A model generated the notes under the pieces. The model made no database searches. It worked only from the letters and a program-made list of their open reading frames with translations, and was not told the origin of the DNA. DNA of 64,000 bases from JBCCQH01 sp039024435 (lineage in GTDB: Bacteria; Bacteroidota; Bacteroidia; J057; JADKCL01): contig JBCCQH010000022.1 of the NCBI GenBank assembly GCA_039024435.1, positions 13,563 to 77,562 of the forward strand. Direction: 5' to 3'. The stretch's first letter is position 1. Every line of letters starts with the position of its first letter. Below are positions 32,465 to 42,789 of this stretch, one piece after another. The position numbers were made by a program, and so were the translations under genes.

Positions 32465-35272
32465 ATGACGACGACGAAAACCCTGCAAATCTTGAGCGCA
32501 TTGCTCCTCGCCGCCTGGTTGGGGATACCGGCCATGCAAGCCCAAACTACCGCCGCCGAAGTAGAAGCGGCCTTGGCTCAGAATCGATCATTGCGTGCCA
32601 ATTCTCCCCTGGCGATGTATCCTTTCCGGAACGTGGGACCGGTGGTGCAAGGCGGCCGGATCACCGACCTCGACGTCGATCCCCGGGATCCGCACACCTT
32701 TTACGTCGCTTATGCCTCCGGGGGCCTGTTTGTCACCCACAACAACGGGCAGACCTTTGCGCCCATCTTTGACAACCAGGGCGCAATCGGGATCGGGGAC
32801 ATCGCCATTTCTCCGGCCAATCCGGACCTCATCTGGGTCGGCACTGGAGAAAGCAACAGCAGCCGCTCGTCTTATGCCGGGGCAGGAATCTTCAAAACCA
32901 CCGATGCCGGCAAAAATTGGCAGCATTTGGGGCTGACTGGCACCCAACACATTGGGCGGGTCATCGCGCATCCCACCGATCCCCAAGTCGCTTGGGTCGG
33001 CGCGATGGGGGCACTTTACACGGAAAATGAAGACCGCGGCGTCTACAAAACCACCGACGGGGGGACGACCTGGACCCAAACGCTTTACCTCGACCCGAGC
33101 ACCGGCATCATTGATCTGATCATCGATCCCAAAAATCCGGATCGCTTGTGGGCCGCCGCCTGGGACCGCAGCCGCAAAGCTTGGGAATTTGTCGAAGGTG
33201 GGAGTGGCTCGGCCATCTACTTCTCTGAGGATGGCGGCGCGAATTGGTCCAAAAGCATGAGCGGCATCCCCACCGGTGAAAATACCGGTCGCCTGGGCCT
33301 CGCGATCAGCCCATCGAATCCGGAAGTGCTTTACGCATTCCTCGACAACCAGGAGCAAGATCCCAGTTTGGTAAAGGAAGACACTGTGGCGGGGATTGCC
33401 CTGCGGATGCTCGGCGAGATTTCCCTCGATGATTTTATGTTGCTGGAAAATACCCGGCTCGACTCTTTCCTCCGCAGTGCGGGCTATCCGGAAAAATATA
33501 CCGCCGAAGGCATCAAGCGGGACATTGAAGCGGGTAAATACCCGCTCAAAGCCGTGGCCGAGTACTTCGGCGACGCCAATGAAGCCCTCTTCAACACGGC
33601 AGTTAAAGGCGCGGAAGTCTACCGCTCCGACAATGGCGGCCAAAGCTGGCGGCGCACCCACGACGAGGTGCTGCAGGGAGTTTACTTCACCTACGGCTAC
33701 TATTTCGGCAACGTGCGCGTGGCCCCGGACAATCCCGATGAGTTGTTCCTGGCCGGCTATCCGCTCCTGCGCTCCGCGGACGGCGGCGCCAACTGGACCC
33801 GGCTCGATACCTTTGAAATCCACGTGGACCACCACGCCCTCTGGATCAATCCGACGGATGCGGACCACCTGATTCTCGGCAACGACGGCGGGCTGTACAT
33901 CAGCTACGACCGCGGCGCTAACTGGACGCACGTCAATAACCTGCCCGTCGGGCAGTTCTACACCGTCCATGTGGACATGGCCCAGCCTTACAATGTCTAC
34001 GGCGGCCTCCAGGACAATGGCGTTCTTAAAGGTTCCTCCCGCTCGGTCCCCAACCGCACCCGGAAGTGGGAGCGCGTCTTTGGTGGCGATGGGATGTTCA
34101 TTGTCACCGACCACAAAAATCCCGGTTTGCTGTACACTGGCTACCAGTTCGGCAATTACTTCCGGATTGCGCCCGGGCAGCCGCCCAAATACATCACGCC
34201 CCGGCACGACATCGGGGAGGACAAGTACCGCTGGAATTGGCGGACCCCGCTGCGGCAAAGTCCGCACAACCACGAGATCCTCTACTTTGGGAGCCAGTAC
34301 CTCATGCGGAGCCTGGACATGGGCGATACCTGGGAGGCGATCAGCCCGGACCTCACCACGAACCGGCAGCCCCAGGGCAATGTCCCGTTCTCAACCCTCA
34401 CCACGATTTCCGAGTCGCCGAAAAAATTTGGATTGATCTGGGTGGGCAGCGACGATGGCCGGGTCCACGTCACCACCGACGGCGGCAATTCCTGGACCGA
34501 GCGGATCGCGGGTCTGCCGGAGGGCAAGTGGGTAAGCAAAGTATTTGCCTCTCCCCACGATCCGGCGACTGCGTTTGTGAGCCTGACCGGTTACCGGGAC
34601 GATGACTTTTCGCCTTACGTGTACAAAACCAGCGATTACGGCGCGACTTGGACCTCACTCGTGGGAAATTTGCCCCAGGAACCGGTCAATGTCATCATTC
34701 AGGATCCCGTCTCGCCGGACTTGCTCTATCTGGGGACAGACCACGGTACCTACGCCAGCCTCAACGGCGGGCAGGTCTGGGACATGTTTTGTGCCCTCCC
34801 CGATGTGGCCGCTTACGACATGGTGGTACATCCCCGGGATAATGAACTCGTGGTCGGAACCCACGGCCGCAGCATCTACATCGCCGACGTGAAGCCGCTG
34901 CAAGCGCTCAAGGACACGGAAGAAAATCAAGCTCTGGTTGCTTACGCCCCGGCCGAGGTGCGCCACCGCAGCAATTGGGGCGAGAAAAATTTCCCCTACA
35001 ATCCGGTCAATGAAACGGAAGTTCAACTCGACTTTTACCTGCGGGAGGCGGCCGAGCCGGGCCGGCAGGTCACGGTCAGCGTGCGGGATACGGCAGGCAC
35101 CACCCACTACGAATCGAAACTGGTGGCCCGCCGGGGATTTAACCGCGTCCCCTGGAATTTGAAGCTTGCCCAGAAAGGGACGTCCCGCTACTTGCCGCCC
35201 GGGGAATATGACCTCGTCTACAAACTCGGCTTCGAGGAACAAACCACGAAACTCAAGATCGTGCAAAAGTGA
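32465..35272 (+). CDS. Secreted Asp-box (BNR/sortilin-like) beta-propeller protein
   Basis: A 935-residue protein with a signal peptide (TLQILSALLLAAWLGIPAMQAQ). Asp-box motifs repeat along the chain: TTDAGKNW, TTDGGTTW, SEDGGANW, SDNGGQSW, SADGGANW, TTDGGNSW and SDYGATW. This is the pattern of the Vps10/sortilin and BNR beta-propeller superfamily. A C-terminal beta domain of about 100 residues (VQLDFYLREAAEPG onward) closes it. It is often annotated as a glycosyl hydrolase, but no catalytic residues can be assigned. It has no obvious T9SS sorting domain. I start at ATG 32465, which gives a clean signal peptide. Confidence 0.85.
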   Translation: MTTTKTLQILSALLLAAWLGIPAMQAQTTAAEVEAALAQNRSLRANSPLAMYPFRNVGPVVQGGRITDLDVDPRDPHTFYVAYASGGLFVTHNNGQTFAPIFDNQGAIGIGDIAISPANPDLIWVGTGESNSSRSSYAGAGIFKTTDAGKNWQHLGLTGTQHIGRVIAHPTDPQVAWVGAMGALYTENEDRGVYKTTDGGTTWTQTLYLDPSTGIIDLIIDPKNPDRLWAAAWDRSRKAWEFVEGGSGSAIYFSEDGGANWSKSMSGIPTGENTGRLGLAISPSNPEVLYAFLDNQEQDPSLVKEDTVAGIALRMLGEISLDDFMLLENTRLDSFLRSAGYPEKYTAEGIKRDIEAGKYPLKAVAEYFGDANEALFNTAVKGAEVYRSDNGGQSWRRTHDEVLQGVYFTYGYYFGNVRVAPDNPDELFLAGYPLLRSADGGANWTRLDTFEIHVDHHALWINPTDADHLILGNDGGLYISYDRGANWTHVNNLPVGQFYTVHVDMAQPYNVYGGLQDNGVLKGSSRSVPNRTRKWERVFGGDGMFIVTDHKNPGLLYTGYQFGNYFRIAPGQPPKYITPRHDIGEDKYRWNWRTPLRQSPHNHEILYFGSQYLMRSLDMGDTWEAISPDLTTNRQPQGNVPFSTLTTISESPKKFGLIWVGSDDGRVHVTTDGGNSWTERIAGLPEGKWVSKVFASPHDPATAFVSLTGYRDDDFSPYVYKTSDYGATWTSLVGNLPQEPVNVIIQDPVSPDLLYLGTDHGTYASLNGGQVWDMFCALPDVAAYDMVVHPRDNELVVGTHGRSIYIADVKPLQALKDTEENQALVAYAPAEVRHRSNWGEKNFPYNPVNETEVQLDFYLREAAEPGRQVTVSVRDTAGTTHYESKLVARRGFNRVPWNLKLAQKGTSRYLPPGEYDLVYKLGFEEQTTKLKIVQK

Positions 35273-35279
35273 TCCACCC

Positions 35280-36440
35280 ATGCGATTCTTGTTGACGTGC
35301 TGCTTGATCGGACTGTTCGGACTGTCGCTGAAGGCCCAGAACTGGGACTTGGGCGGGCCGGATTTCGTCCGGAAAGTGTCCCGGGACAAGTTGCCTTCCG
35401 CGCTGAAATTCAAGGGAGAATTCCGCAACGGATACATCTGGCGGGAAAAGGGCGAACCGCGCATCCTCGTCGTTTCTGAAGTGCGGCATCCGGAAGCGCT
35501 GCGCAATGACCTCTACGTCGCGCAGTACGCTTGGCACAACCGCCGCCTCGGTCTCATGTGGTCGCTCAAGGAATTTGCGAAGACATATTGTGAGGTGTCC
35601 ATTTACGAGAATAGCTTGCAGGTAATCGACTTGGATGGCGATGGGAATTACGAAACCTGCTTTCATTACAAAGTACACCAGGAGCGGGAAGCGCGGGACG
35701 AAACGAAAATGCTTCTCTACCACAACGGAGAGAAGCTGGGGATGCGGGGAAAGCTGGACCCGGAAAAGCGCGCCGTTTACGATCTGAAAGCAGATTCGGC
35801 CTTGCGGGCCTCCGCACCAGTATTTGAGAATTTCCTGCAGGTGCTGTGGCAATATTGGGAAGCAGGGGAAGTACACGGAAAATGGTACATCCGGGCGCGG
35901 GGGGAGGAATGGATGTTGACCCAGGTGGTGGATGCGCCCCAATACGATGTCGAATACATCATCCGGAACGCTGATTTTACCGACCGAAAGATGAATAATC
36001 TTTGGGGTCCGCAGCTGCTTTCTGCGACGTGGATGGAACCCTTGGACGAGGAAACTCTGCTTTTCGTTTCCGGTAACCAGGTGGGCACTTACGATCCGGG
36101 CGAAGACTACAAATACAACTTCCTGGATCTGCCCCACACGACGGAAATGATCTCGCCCCCGGTCTGGTCGGAGGACCGTTCCCGGGTTGCTTTTGTGGTG
36201 CTGAATGCAGAGGAATATCCCCAGTTGACCCGCATCTACGTGCTGGATGTCGATCAACACTCGGTTGTGGGCCAGCAGGAGATCGAGGTGAATGTCGAGC
36301 ACACCCTCTTTGAAGATTGGGAATTTACCCTGCCGCAATTCGTTAATGATACCACGCTTTCCATCGTGCAAGGAGATTGGGACGAGTTGCAAGCGGGTGC
36401 CGCCCGCGAAGTGTACCTGCGCCCGCGCGGGAACAAATGA
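35280..36440 (+). CDS. Secreted protein of unknown function
   Basis: A 386-residue protein with a signal peptide (MRFLLTCCLIGLFGLSLKAQ). It is rich in aromatic and acidic residues and in predicted beta strands, with segments such as VIDLDGDGNYETCFHY (an acidic calcium-loop-like DxDGDG stretch) and PVWSEDRSRVAFVVL (reminiscent of propeller blades). I do not recognise the family. It starts 7 bp after the Asp-box gene and is probably cotranscribed. Confidence 0.72.
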   Translation: MRFLLTCCLIGLFGLSLKAQNWDLGGPDFVRKVSRDKLPSALKFKGEFRNGYIWREKGEPRILVVSEVRHPEALRNDLYVAQYAWHNRRLGLMWSLKEFAKTYCEVSIYENSLQVIDLDGDGNYETCFHYKVHQEREARDETKMLLYHNGEKLGMRGKLDPEKRAVYDLKADSALRASAPVFENFLQVLWQYWEAGEVHGKWYIRARGEEWMLTQVVDAPQYDVEYIIRNADFTDRKMNNLWGPQLLSATWMEPLDEETLLFVSGNQVGTYDPGEDYKYNFLDLPHTTEMISPPVWSEDRSRVAFVVLNAEEYPQLTRIYVLDVDQHSVVGQQEIEVNVEHTLFEDWEFTLPQFVNDTTLSIVQGDWDELQAGAAREVYLRPRGNK

Positions 36441-36478
36441 TCCGTGATTTCGGTTACCTCGGCAAACTATAGAATCCG

Positions 36479-38269
36479 ATGGACACCGTGATCTCCCCCA
36501 TGCGCCGCCTCTTACAATTCCTCCGACCTTACCGCGGCTCCCTGTATTCGGCTTCTTCCTCCAGCGTCATCAACAAGATTTTTGACCTTATGCCGCCTTT
36601 GCTGGTGGGCTGGGTGATCGATTCGGTGCGCGGTGAGGCCCCGGAATGGATCACCTGGACGGTGGGCACCAATGACAACTGGACGCTGGCGGCGTTTCTG
36701 GCCGTGGTTGCGGTGGTGATTTTTGGCATCGAAAGTTTTTTTGAATGGCATTACAAGTACACGTTCATGCGGCTGGCCCAGCGGGTGCAGCACGATATGC
36801 GGGTGACGACTTACCGGCAGTTGCAGTCGCGGGAGATGGCATTTTTCGAAAACCAGCGCACCGGAGAAACGATGGCGATCATGAACGACGACATCAACCA
36901 ATTGGAACGCTTTCTCAATTCGGGGTTCAATGATATCCTGCAAATGTCCACGCTGTTCATCTTCGCCGGCATCGTCTTGTTTGCCACAAGTTGGCAATTG
37001 GCGCTGGTGGGGCTGTTGCCGGTGCCACTGATTTTGATTGGGAGCCGGTACTACCAGCGTTTGATTGCGCCTCGTTATTCGGCCATCCGGGAGGAAGTCG
37101 GCCAACTTAGCAGTCGGCTGGAAAATAATCTTTCTGGGATTTCGGTGATCAAAAGCTTTACTGCGGAGGAGTTTGAGACCAGCCGGGTAGAGGCCAATTC
37201 TTCGGCCTACGCCAAAGCCAACTTCAACGCCATCCGTTACAATGCGCTCTACATTCCGCTGATCCGGATGTTTATCGCGCTGGGATTTGGCGGGACATTG
37301 TTGCTCGGGAGCTATTGGGTGCTCAACGACCAGGGCGTTTTGACCGTTGGGGAATTGGTGCTGTTTTCAATGATGATCCAGCGCATCCTCTGGCCGATTA
37401 CGCGGCTGGGGCAGACCTTTGACGATTACGAGCGGGCCAAGGCCAGCGCCCAACGGGTGTTTGGTCTGCTGGACCATCCGGCGGAAATTCAGGATGCAGC
37501 GGAGCCAGTAGAAGTGGCCCGGGCTGAGGGGGCGATCCATTTCGACCGGGTAAAATTTGCCTACGCGAATGGCGTGCCGATTTTGCGCGGGCTGGACTTT
37601 GCGGTGCGGCCGGGGGAGACGATTGGGATTGCCGGGACCACCGGCTCGGGCAAGTCGACTTTGATCAAGTTGCTTTTGCGATTTTACGACGTCAAAAGCG
37701 GGGGGATTCGGATCGATGGCCACGACGTACGGGCCCTGCGCTTGCAAGATCTGCGGCGCAACATTGCCTTGGTGAGCCAAGACACGTATTTGTTTCACGG
37801 AACGATTGCGGAAAATATCGCCTACGGGACCACGGATACCTCACACGAAGAATTGGTGGCGGCTTCGGTGGCCGCCCAATTGCACGATTTTGTCGCGACC
37901 CTCCCCGACGGTTACGCCACGATGGTCGGAGAGCGTGGGATCAAGTTGTCCGGCGGGCAGCGGCAACGCCTAAGCATCGCGCGGGCGATTTTGAAAGATG
38001 CCCCCATCCTGATTCTGGACGAAGCGACCAGTTCGGTCGATACCGAAACCGAACGGGAAATTCAGGAAAATCTCGACGCCTTCGCGGCGGGCCGGACGGC
38101 CCTGGTGGTGGCCCACCGCTTGTCGACGATCCGCAATGCTGACCGCATCATTGTGGTCCACGAAGGCGAGGTCGCCGAGTCAGGCCGCCACGATGAACTG
38201 GTCGCGGCGGGGGGGATCTACGCGGATCTTTGGAACGTGCAGACCGGAGCCTCGGCGGTGGGGGTGTAA
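36479..38269 (+). CDS. ABC exporter half-transporter (MsbA/multidrug-like)
   Basis: A 596-residue type IV ABC exporter subunit with six transmembrane helices (about 20-310) fused to an ATPase. Walker A is GTTGSGKST, the signature LSGGQRQRLSIARAIL, Walker B ILILDEATSSVD and the H-loop VVAHRLST. This is the family of lipid and drug exporters that work as dimers. No partner subunit is adjacent, so a homodimer is likely. Substrate not predictable. Confidence 0.94.
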   Translation: MDTVISPMRRLLQFLRPYRGSLYSASSSSVINKIFDLMPPLLVGWVIDSVRGEAPEWITWTVGTNDNWTLAAFLAVVAVVIFGIESFFEWHYKYTFMRLAQRVQHDMRVTTYRQLQSREMAFFENQRTGETMAIMNDDINQLERFLNSGFNDILQMSTLFIFAGIVLFATSWQLALVGLLPVPLILIGSRYYQRLIAPRYSAIREEVGQLSSRLENNLSGISVIKSFTAEEFETSRVEANSSAYAKANFNAIRYNALYIPLIRMFIALGFGGTLLLGSYWVLNDQGVLTVGELVLFSMMIQRILWPITRLGQTFDDYERAKASAQRVFGLLDHPAEIQDAAEPVEVARAEGAIHFDRVKFAYANGVPILRGLDFAVRPGETIGIAGTTGSGKSTLIKLLLRFYDVKSGGIRIDGHDVRALRLQDLRRNIALVSQDTYLFHGTIAENIAYGTTDTSHEELVAASVAAQLHDFVATLPDGYATMVGERGIKLSGGQRQRLSIARAILKDAPILILDEATSSVDTETEREIQENLDAFAAGRTALVVAHRLSTIRNADRIIVVHEGEVAESGRHDELVAAGGIYADLWNVQTGASAVGV

Positions 38270-38376
38270 TTGCTCGGTGTGCCACGACGGTGTTTTCTCC
38301 CTTGCCTGGGTTTACAGTTGTGTAAAGCTTGAGCGGGAGAATACCCAGCCAACTGAACACTCCCCCCTTCCCCACC

Positions 38377-41300
38377 TCAAGCTCCTCGCCGGCCCCGTTG
38401 CCACTTCACCCAGCCCCAGCCGCCCAGTAGCAGCACCAGCCCCAACGGCAAGGCCCATTGCAGACTGGATTGCCATTTGCGCTCCGCAATCGTGGCAAAA
38501 GGCATCGGTTGGGTATCGCCGATGATCACCAGCCCCGACCAGAAGAAAGGGTGCAGGTTTTGCATGGCGAGCCCGCCTTTCTGGCGCATCTCGGCCAGGA
38601 AATTGCGTTTGGCTTGGGTCAGGGCGGCATCCACCGACTTCCCGGCGGCGAGTTCCGCATAGAAAAGGGCGATGATCGCCGAAGAAGCAGCATCGGCGGC
38701 TTGCCACAGGCTCATGACGACCCCATCGCAGCCTGCGTAGGTAAATCCGCGGGCCATGCTCATGACCCCTTCGCCCATTTGAAGAGCGCCGGCGCCGGTT
38801 TCGCAGGCTTCCAAGATGGCCAGGCGGGCTTGCAACTGCATCGTGTACAACTCGTCCAGGTAGAGGATGCTGTCTCCGGTGCCATCGGGTGCAAAGTACA
38901 GCCGCGAATCCATCGGATTCAGGGTGTCGACGCTGCCGTGGGTGGCCAAGTCCAGGATGTCGTATTCTGCAGCCTGGGACTCAAAAGCTGGCTTGCTGGC
39001 CGCGCCATCCATCAGAGCGACCACATCCCGGTAGCGCCGGGCCAGTTGTGCTACATTCTCCCGGGCTCCGGCCAATTCGGGAAGCCCCGATTCGGAGGCA
39101 AAACTAGGTGCCAAAGCCAGAATCCGGGCCGGCCGGCGGTCGAGCACCGGTCGGGGCGGACGCAGCAAAAACGTCGCCGAATAATTGTAGCTCGTAACGT
39201 GTTGGTCCAAGAAATAGCGGAGTTCATTGAATTTGGGATCCGGGAGGTCGGGGACTGCCGTTACCAGAGCATCAAACGAAAGATAATTCAAAGGGCCATC
39301 GGGCACAATTACGACTTTTTCCCGCAGCGCAATCGGTAGCGACCCCAGGAGCGTATCGTATACCATGCGGGCATTGTGGGCGTAGTTCACCGCCGAAGCA
39401 TTCGAAGGTCCCGGCTCGATCAGGAACCGGCGCAGACTTTCCAGGCTATCTAGGAAAATCCGGTTCAAGCGGGTACGCTGGACCACAAATGTATCCGCGG
39501 CAAAGGCGAAAGTATACAGCGCGCTGTCCCCGGTGAAATATTCGACCAGGGAGCAGTTGTCCCGTTGCATCCGCGCCTGTACCTGATCTGGCTGGGCCGT
39601 CTGGAAGCCGTACACCAAGTCAAAATACTTGGGAAAGTCACTGGCAAACGTGTCGAGGATGGCCGTATGCGCATTGCGCAGGTCAAAAAGCTGGCTGCGG
39701 AATTCGCTGGACTTTGCCGGATCATTGGTGGTGCGCAGGCGCTCATTCAGGAGGTCCATCTGGTCGAGGATCCGGCGTTTGCGGCGCAGCATTTCCGGGG
39801 GAATACCGGCAATCTGCTCGGCATTGTTTGAGGAGACTGCTTCCAGGAGGATCATGGCCTTGCTTTGCTCGGAAAAATCAAAGGCTTTGGCCTGGTACTC
39901 GGGCGCGCCGGTGAGTCGGTAGAGCTGCCAGGCGACCTCGATGGCCGCTTCGAAGGTAGGACGACGGGTTTGGCTGAGAAAGAGCTTGGAGCCTTCCTCG
40001 CGGTGGTCCTGGCGGACCTCCCGAATCAATTCAATCGTGTGCTCGTAGGCACGGAGGCTGAGGCGAAGATCGGCTGGGTCCGCACTGAGGCGGTAGCGGG
40101 CGCGGAAAGACTGGGCCTTTCCCCGTAGCGCTTCGAGGGCTTGCAGGTGGGCGATCGTATTTTCCAGTTTGGGGAAGCCAGTGGGATCGCGCTCCTGGTA
40201 GCCGGACACGACCACATTGAGAGTGCGTTGATAGAGGCGCAGGGCCTCGTCGTGGTTCTGGCGGCTGTATTCAAAAAACGCGGTCTCCAGCAGCGATTCG
40301 GCGATGTTTACGATGTCGTAGGGATCCGTGCGGGCCAGGGCTTCCTGGGCCCGGGCGATTTCGCGCTGGGCGGCGAGCACTTGCCCCCGGCGACTGCGGG
40401 TATTGGCGATGAGGGTGTGGGTGTGGGCGATGTTGCCCCAGGCGGGGACTGGTGCCTGGCGGAATGAGGCGATGGCCCATTCGTAATGGGCTTCGGCGCG
40501 TTCCGGGAGCGCTTTTCGGTCGTAGCACAGCCCAATCGAATAGTAAATCTTGCCGATCCGGTTGTGGTCTTCCGGAAAATAGTCCAGATAGCGGGTCAGG
40601 GCCGAATCGAGGTAGTTGAGCGCCTCGTCGTAGCGGGCGAGGTCGAGCAGAACCGAACCGTAGTTTTGGTAAAGGTCAGCGAGGGCGGTGCGGTCCGGTC
40701 CGAAACCCTTCACGATGGCAAATGCTTCGTCGTAGTACTGCAGGGCGGCGTCGTGGTCGCCGAGAGCGGTCAGGCATTTGCCCAGGTAGAGATAAGCCAT
40801 CCCGATGCGCAGCGAGTCCTGGGTCACCCGAACGTGGTAATTGAGGTAGTCGGTGAACGTCACCCGGGCGTCCTCGTGGAAGCCCCGGTCCAGTTGGACG
40901 GTGCCCAGGGCGGAGTAGACGTAAGGCAGGAGGGGAGTTTGGCAATCGTAGGCCCGGCTGATGGCGGAAGCTTCCCGAAAAATACGTTCGGCGCTTTCGG
41001 CATTGTCGCGCAGGTCCTTCTCCAATTTTCCTTCGTAGTAGAGCTGTACGATTTTGTCGTCGGGGCGGACCTGGCGGCAACGGTTCATGATGGCGCGGGC
41101 CCGTTCCAAATAGGTGCGGCTGGCCAGCGAATCGAGTTGCCGGTAGTGGTACACACCGATCTCCTGGAGGGTACGCAGACGTTCCCGGCAGTTTTGGCCG
41201 GTGAGGTGCCGCAAAGAGCGGTCGTAAGCGGGGAGCACGCGGTCGTTTTCGCCGAGGAGGCGGTGGGCCATCCCGATTTTGCGTTCCAATATCCCCGAGC

Positions 41301-41787
41301 GTTCGGCGTCGCCGGGGACCAACTGCAAAGCAAGGTCAAAAAACTCGCGGGCTTGGCGGCGAAGTGACTGGGACTTGTAGGTAAATGCAATTTCCCCGTA
41401 GCGGCAATACAGGTCGCTCAGGTGAGCTTGGGGCCGTCGGAGGTCTCGCTTGCGTTGCCGCCAGTAAGCGTGAAAATGGCGCAGGGCGGACCAGGCATTT
41501 TGTGGCTGGCGGGTGACGATCAGATTTTCGATGAGAGCCTGACCGATCTCGAGGTAGGCGGCGGGCTGAGAATCCCGCGCTACCGCCATCAGTTCCAGCA
41601 AAATGACGTTGGCGGTGTCGTACTGGGTAGACATGGCCTTATCCTGCGCGTTACTGAACTTGTAAGCGTTGTAGGGATCTCCGTATTCGATGAACGCGGA
41701 AGTCTGGGCCTTCAAAAGGGTGACTCCCGCAAGCCCCCAAAGTACGATGATCAAGTAAAGCGCACTCTTGATCGATTCATCTTGCAA
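38377..41787 (-). CDS. Exported TPR-CHAT (caspase-like) protein 2 with C-terminal membrane anchor
   Basis: A 1136-residue protein with a signal peptide (ALYLIIVLWGLAGVTLLKAQ). More than ten TPR-like repeats (about 90-520) are followed by a helical spacer and a CHAT domain (about 770-1100). It has His950 in LDLATHGSVD and Cys995 in ILEACETGAGAL, and the motif GEGVMSMARGF. A final hydrophobic helix (about 1111-1129) and basic tail KWQRGRRGA anchor it. The layout is the same as the CHAT protein at 20494 although the two are far apart. The start must be TTG at 41787, because an in-frame stop lies four codons upstream. Confidence 0.9.
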   Translation of the reverse strand: MQDESIKSALYLIIVLWGLAGVTLLKAQTSAFIEYGDPYNAYKFSNAQDKAMSTQYDTANVILLELMAVARDSQPAAYLEIGQALIENLIVTRQPQNAWSALRHFHAYWRQRKRDLRRPQAHLSDLYCRYGEIAFTYKSQSLRRQAREFFDLALQLVPGDAERSGILERKIGMAHRLLGENDRVLPAYDRSLRHLTGQNCRERLRTLQEIGVYHYRQLDSLASRTYLERARAIMNRCRQVRPDDKIVQLYYEGKLEKDLRDNAESAERIFREASAISRAYDCQTPLLPYVYSALGTVQLDRGFHEDARVTFTDYLNYHVRVTQDSLRIGMAYLYLGKCLTALGDHDAALQYYDEAFAIVKGFGPDRTALADLYQNYGSVLLDLARYDEALNYLDSALTRYLDYFPEDHNRIGKIYYSIGLCYDRKALPERAEAHYEWAIASFRQAPVPAWGNIAHTHTLIANTRSRRGQVLAAQREIARAQEALARTDPYDIVNIAESLLETAFFEYSRQNHDEALRLYQRTLNVVVSGYQERDPTGFPKLENTIAHLQALEALRGKAQSFRARYRLSADPADLRLSLRAYEHTIELIREVRQDHREEGSKLFLSQTRRPTFEAAIEVAWQLYRLTGAPEYQAKAFDFSEQSKAMILLEAVSSNNAEQIAGIPPEMLRRKRRILDQMDLLNERLRTTNDPAKSSEFRSQLFDLRNAHTAILDTFASDFPKYFDLVYGFQTAQPDQVQARMQRDNCSLVEYFTGDSALYTFAFAADTFVVQRTRLNRIFLDSLESLRRFLIEPGPSNASAVNYAHNARMVYDTLLGSLPIALREKVVIVPDGPLNYLSFDALVTAVPDLPDPKFNELRYFLDQHVTSYNYSATFLLRPPRPVLDRRPARILALAPSFASESGLPELAGARENVAQLARRYRDVVALMDGAASKPAFESQAAEYDILDLATHGSVDTLNPMDSRLYFAPDGTGDSILYLDELYTMQLQARLAILEACETGAGALQMGEGVMSMARGFTYAGCDGVVMSLWQAADAASSAIIALFYAELAAGKSVDAALTQAKRNFLAEMRQKGGLAMQNLHPFFWSGLVIIGDTQPMPFATIAERKWQSSLQWALPLGLVLLLGGWGWVKWQRGRRGA

Positions 41788-42190
41788 ACGATGCGGCTAA
41801 TTTCCGTGACTCCGTAATTCGAATTTAAACAGCAAGCTTCCGGCACCGGTCAACTTGTGGTTTCACACCTGCCCGGTGTCAGCATTGTCCTAAAGTAGGA
41901 AAAAAATGCTGCAAAACGGTCAGGCGAATGCTTTTTTTCGGCCCCGCGTGCCCGTGGACCGCAAACATGCCGGGTAAGATCTTCCCCGGAAAAAATCTTG
42001 TTGCGGGTGTGGAATGCGCCTGCTTTTTTCGTCTCAATAAGGAATGCAGTGGCAAACAACCCTGATTCAAACCAACACAAGTGCGGGAACAAGCCGATTT
42101 TTCTGGCCCAGGCTATACCGGAAAATTCGACGTTGGTACCGCACTAGGAATATTACAGCTTACAACGGAAACCAAACAGAAGCGAGAACC
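41788..42190. other. 403-bp divergent spacer between CHAT protein 2 and the CPGC protein
   Basis: No credible gene. It must hold promoters for both flanking genes; I see no confident consensus. Confidence 0.45.
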
Positions 42191-42766
42191 ATGAAAAAGC
42201 GGAATTACATTTTGCTCAGCGAGCTTGAGCTTGCCCTGTTCAAAGAAGAAGCAGCGGCCCCCAAATCCAGTGGTCCAGACCTCGATCCGGTGACCGGAGC
42301 GGGAGACGCCCCGGCCGCCGGTGATTTTTTGATGATCAGCGGAAGCGATAAATGCCCGGGCTGCCAGGTCGGTTACAATGAGCGGGTGGCCGGCGGCTCC
42401 GGTAGTTCGACCAGCCGTCCGATCCACCACGAAGACGAGCCCGAGCGCGCCATTTTGCTGATGGATTTGCCCAAGCCGAGTGCTGACTGGACGATGAAAG
42501 TCACCGTGGACAATGAGGAAATGAAGGACACAGTGGACCTGCGCACCGAAACTGGCAATTACAAAGAGTTGTACTCGACATTGACCAGTAAGTACGACCT
42601 CGTCCACCAAGAAAGCGATTTCTTTACTGTCCTGGTACCGGAAAGCGAGTCGCCCTACTGGACCTACATGCACATGAACCAGAAAAAAGAGGTCATCCGC
42701 CTGACCCACCAAAAGAAGAACACCTTTGATGTCTTCCGGGTCTCGTTCCTCGTACGCGCCAAATAA
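42191..42766 (+). CDS. Small soluble protein with CPGC motif, unknown function
   Basis: A 191-residue protein with no signal peptide or membrane helix. The first ~85 residues are low-complexity (Ala/Gly/Ser/Pro) and contain Cys55 and Cys58 as CPGC. The C-terminal ~110 residues form a beta-rich domain (AILLMDLPKPSADWTMKV to FDVFRVSFLVRAK). The start at 42191 (MKKRNYILLSELE) is preferred over an in-frame ATG at 42044, which adds only Arg-rich residues. It is divergent from the CHAT protease gene and followed by a strong terminator, so it is a single-gene unit. Confidence 0.65.
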   Translation: MKKRNYILLSELELALFKEEAAAPKSSGPDLDPVTGAGDAPAAGDFLMISGSDKCPGCQVGYNERVAGGSGSSTSRPIHHEDEPERAILLMDLPKPSADWTMKVTVDNEEMKDTVDLRTETGNYKELYSTLTSKYDLVHQESDFFTVLVPESESPYWTYMHMNQKKEVIRLTHQKKNTFDVFRVSFLVRAK

Positions 42767-42789
42767 CCGCGATGAAGCTCATAAATAGG

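Noticed and set aside
38295..38341. Nested hairpin (TTCTCCC/GGGAGAA around TTTACA/TGTAAA) between the ABC exporter and CHAT gene 2
   Set aside because: The arms are short and there is no T-run on either strand, so I do not call a terminator.
42191..42766. Gasdermin partner for the neighbouring CHAT protease
   Set aside because: The protein is too short, has no amphipathic pore-forming strands or autoinhibitory tail that I can see, and the CHAT protein is predicted to be exported.
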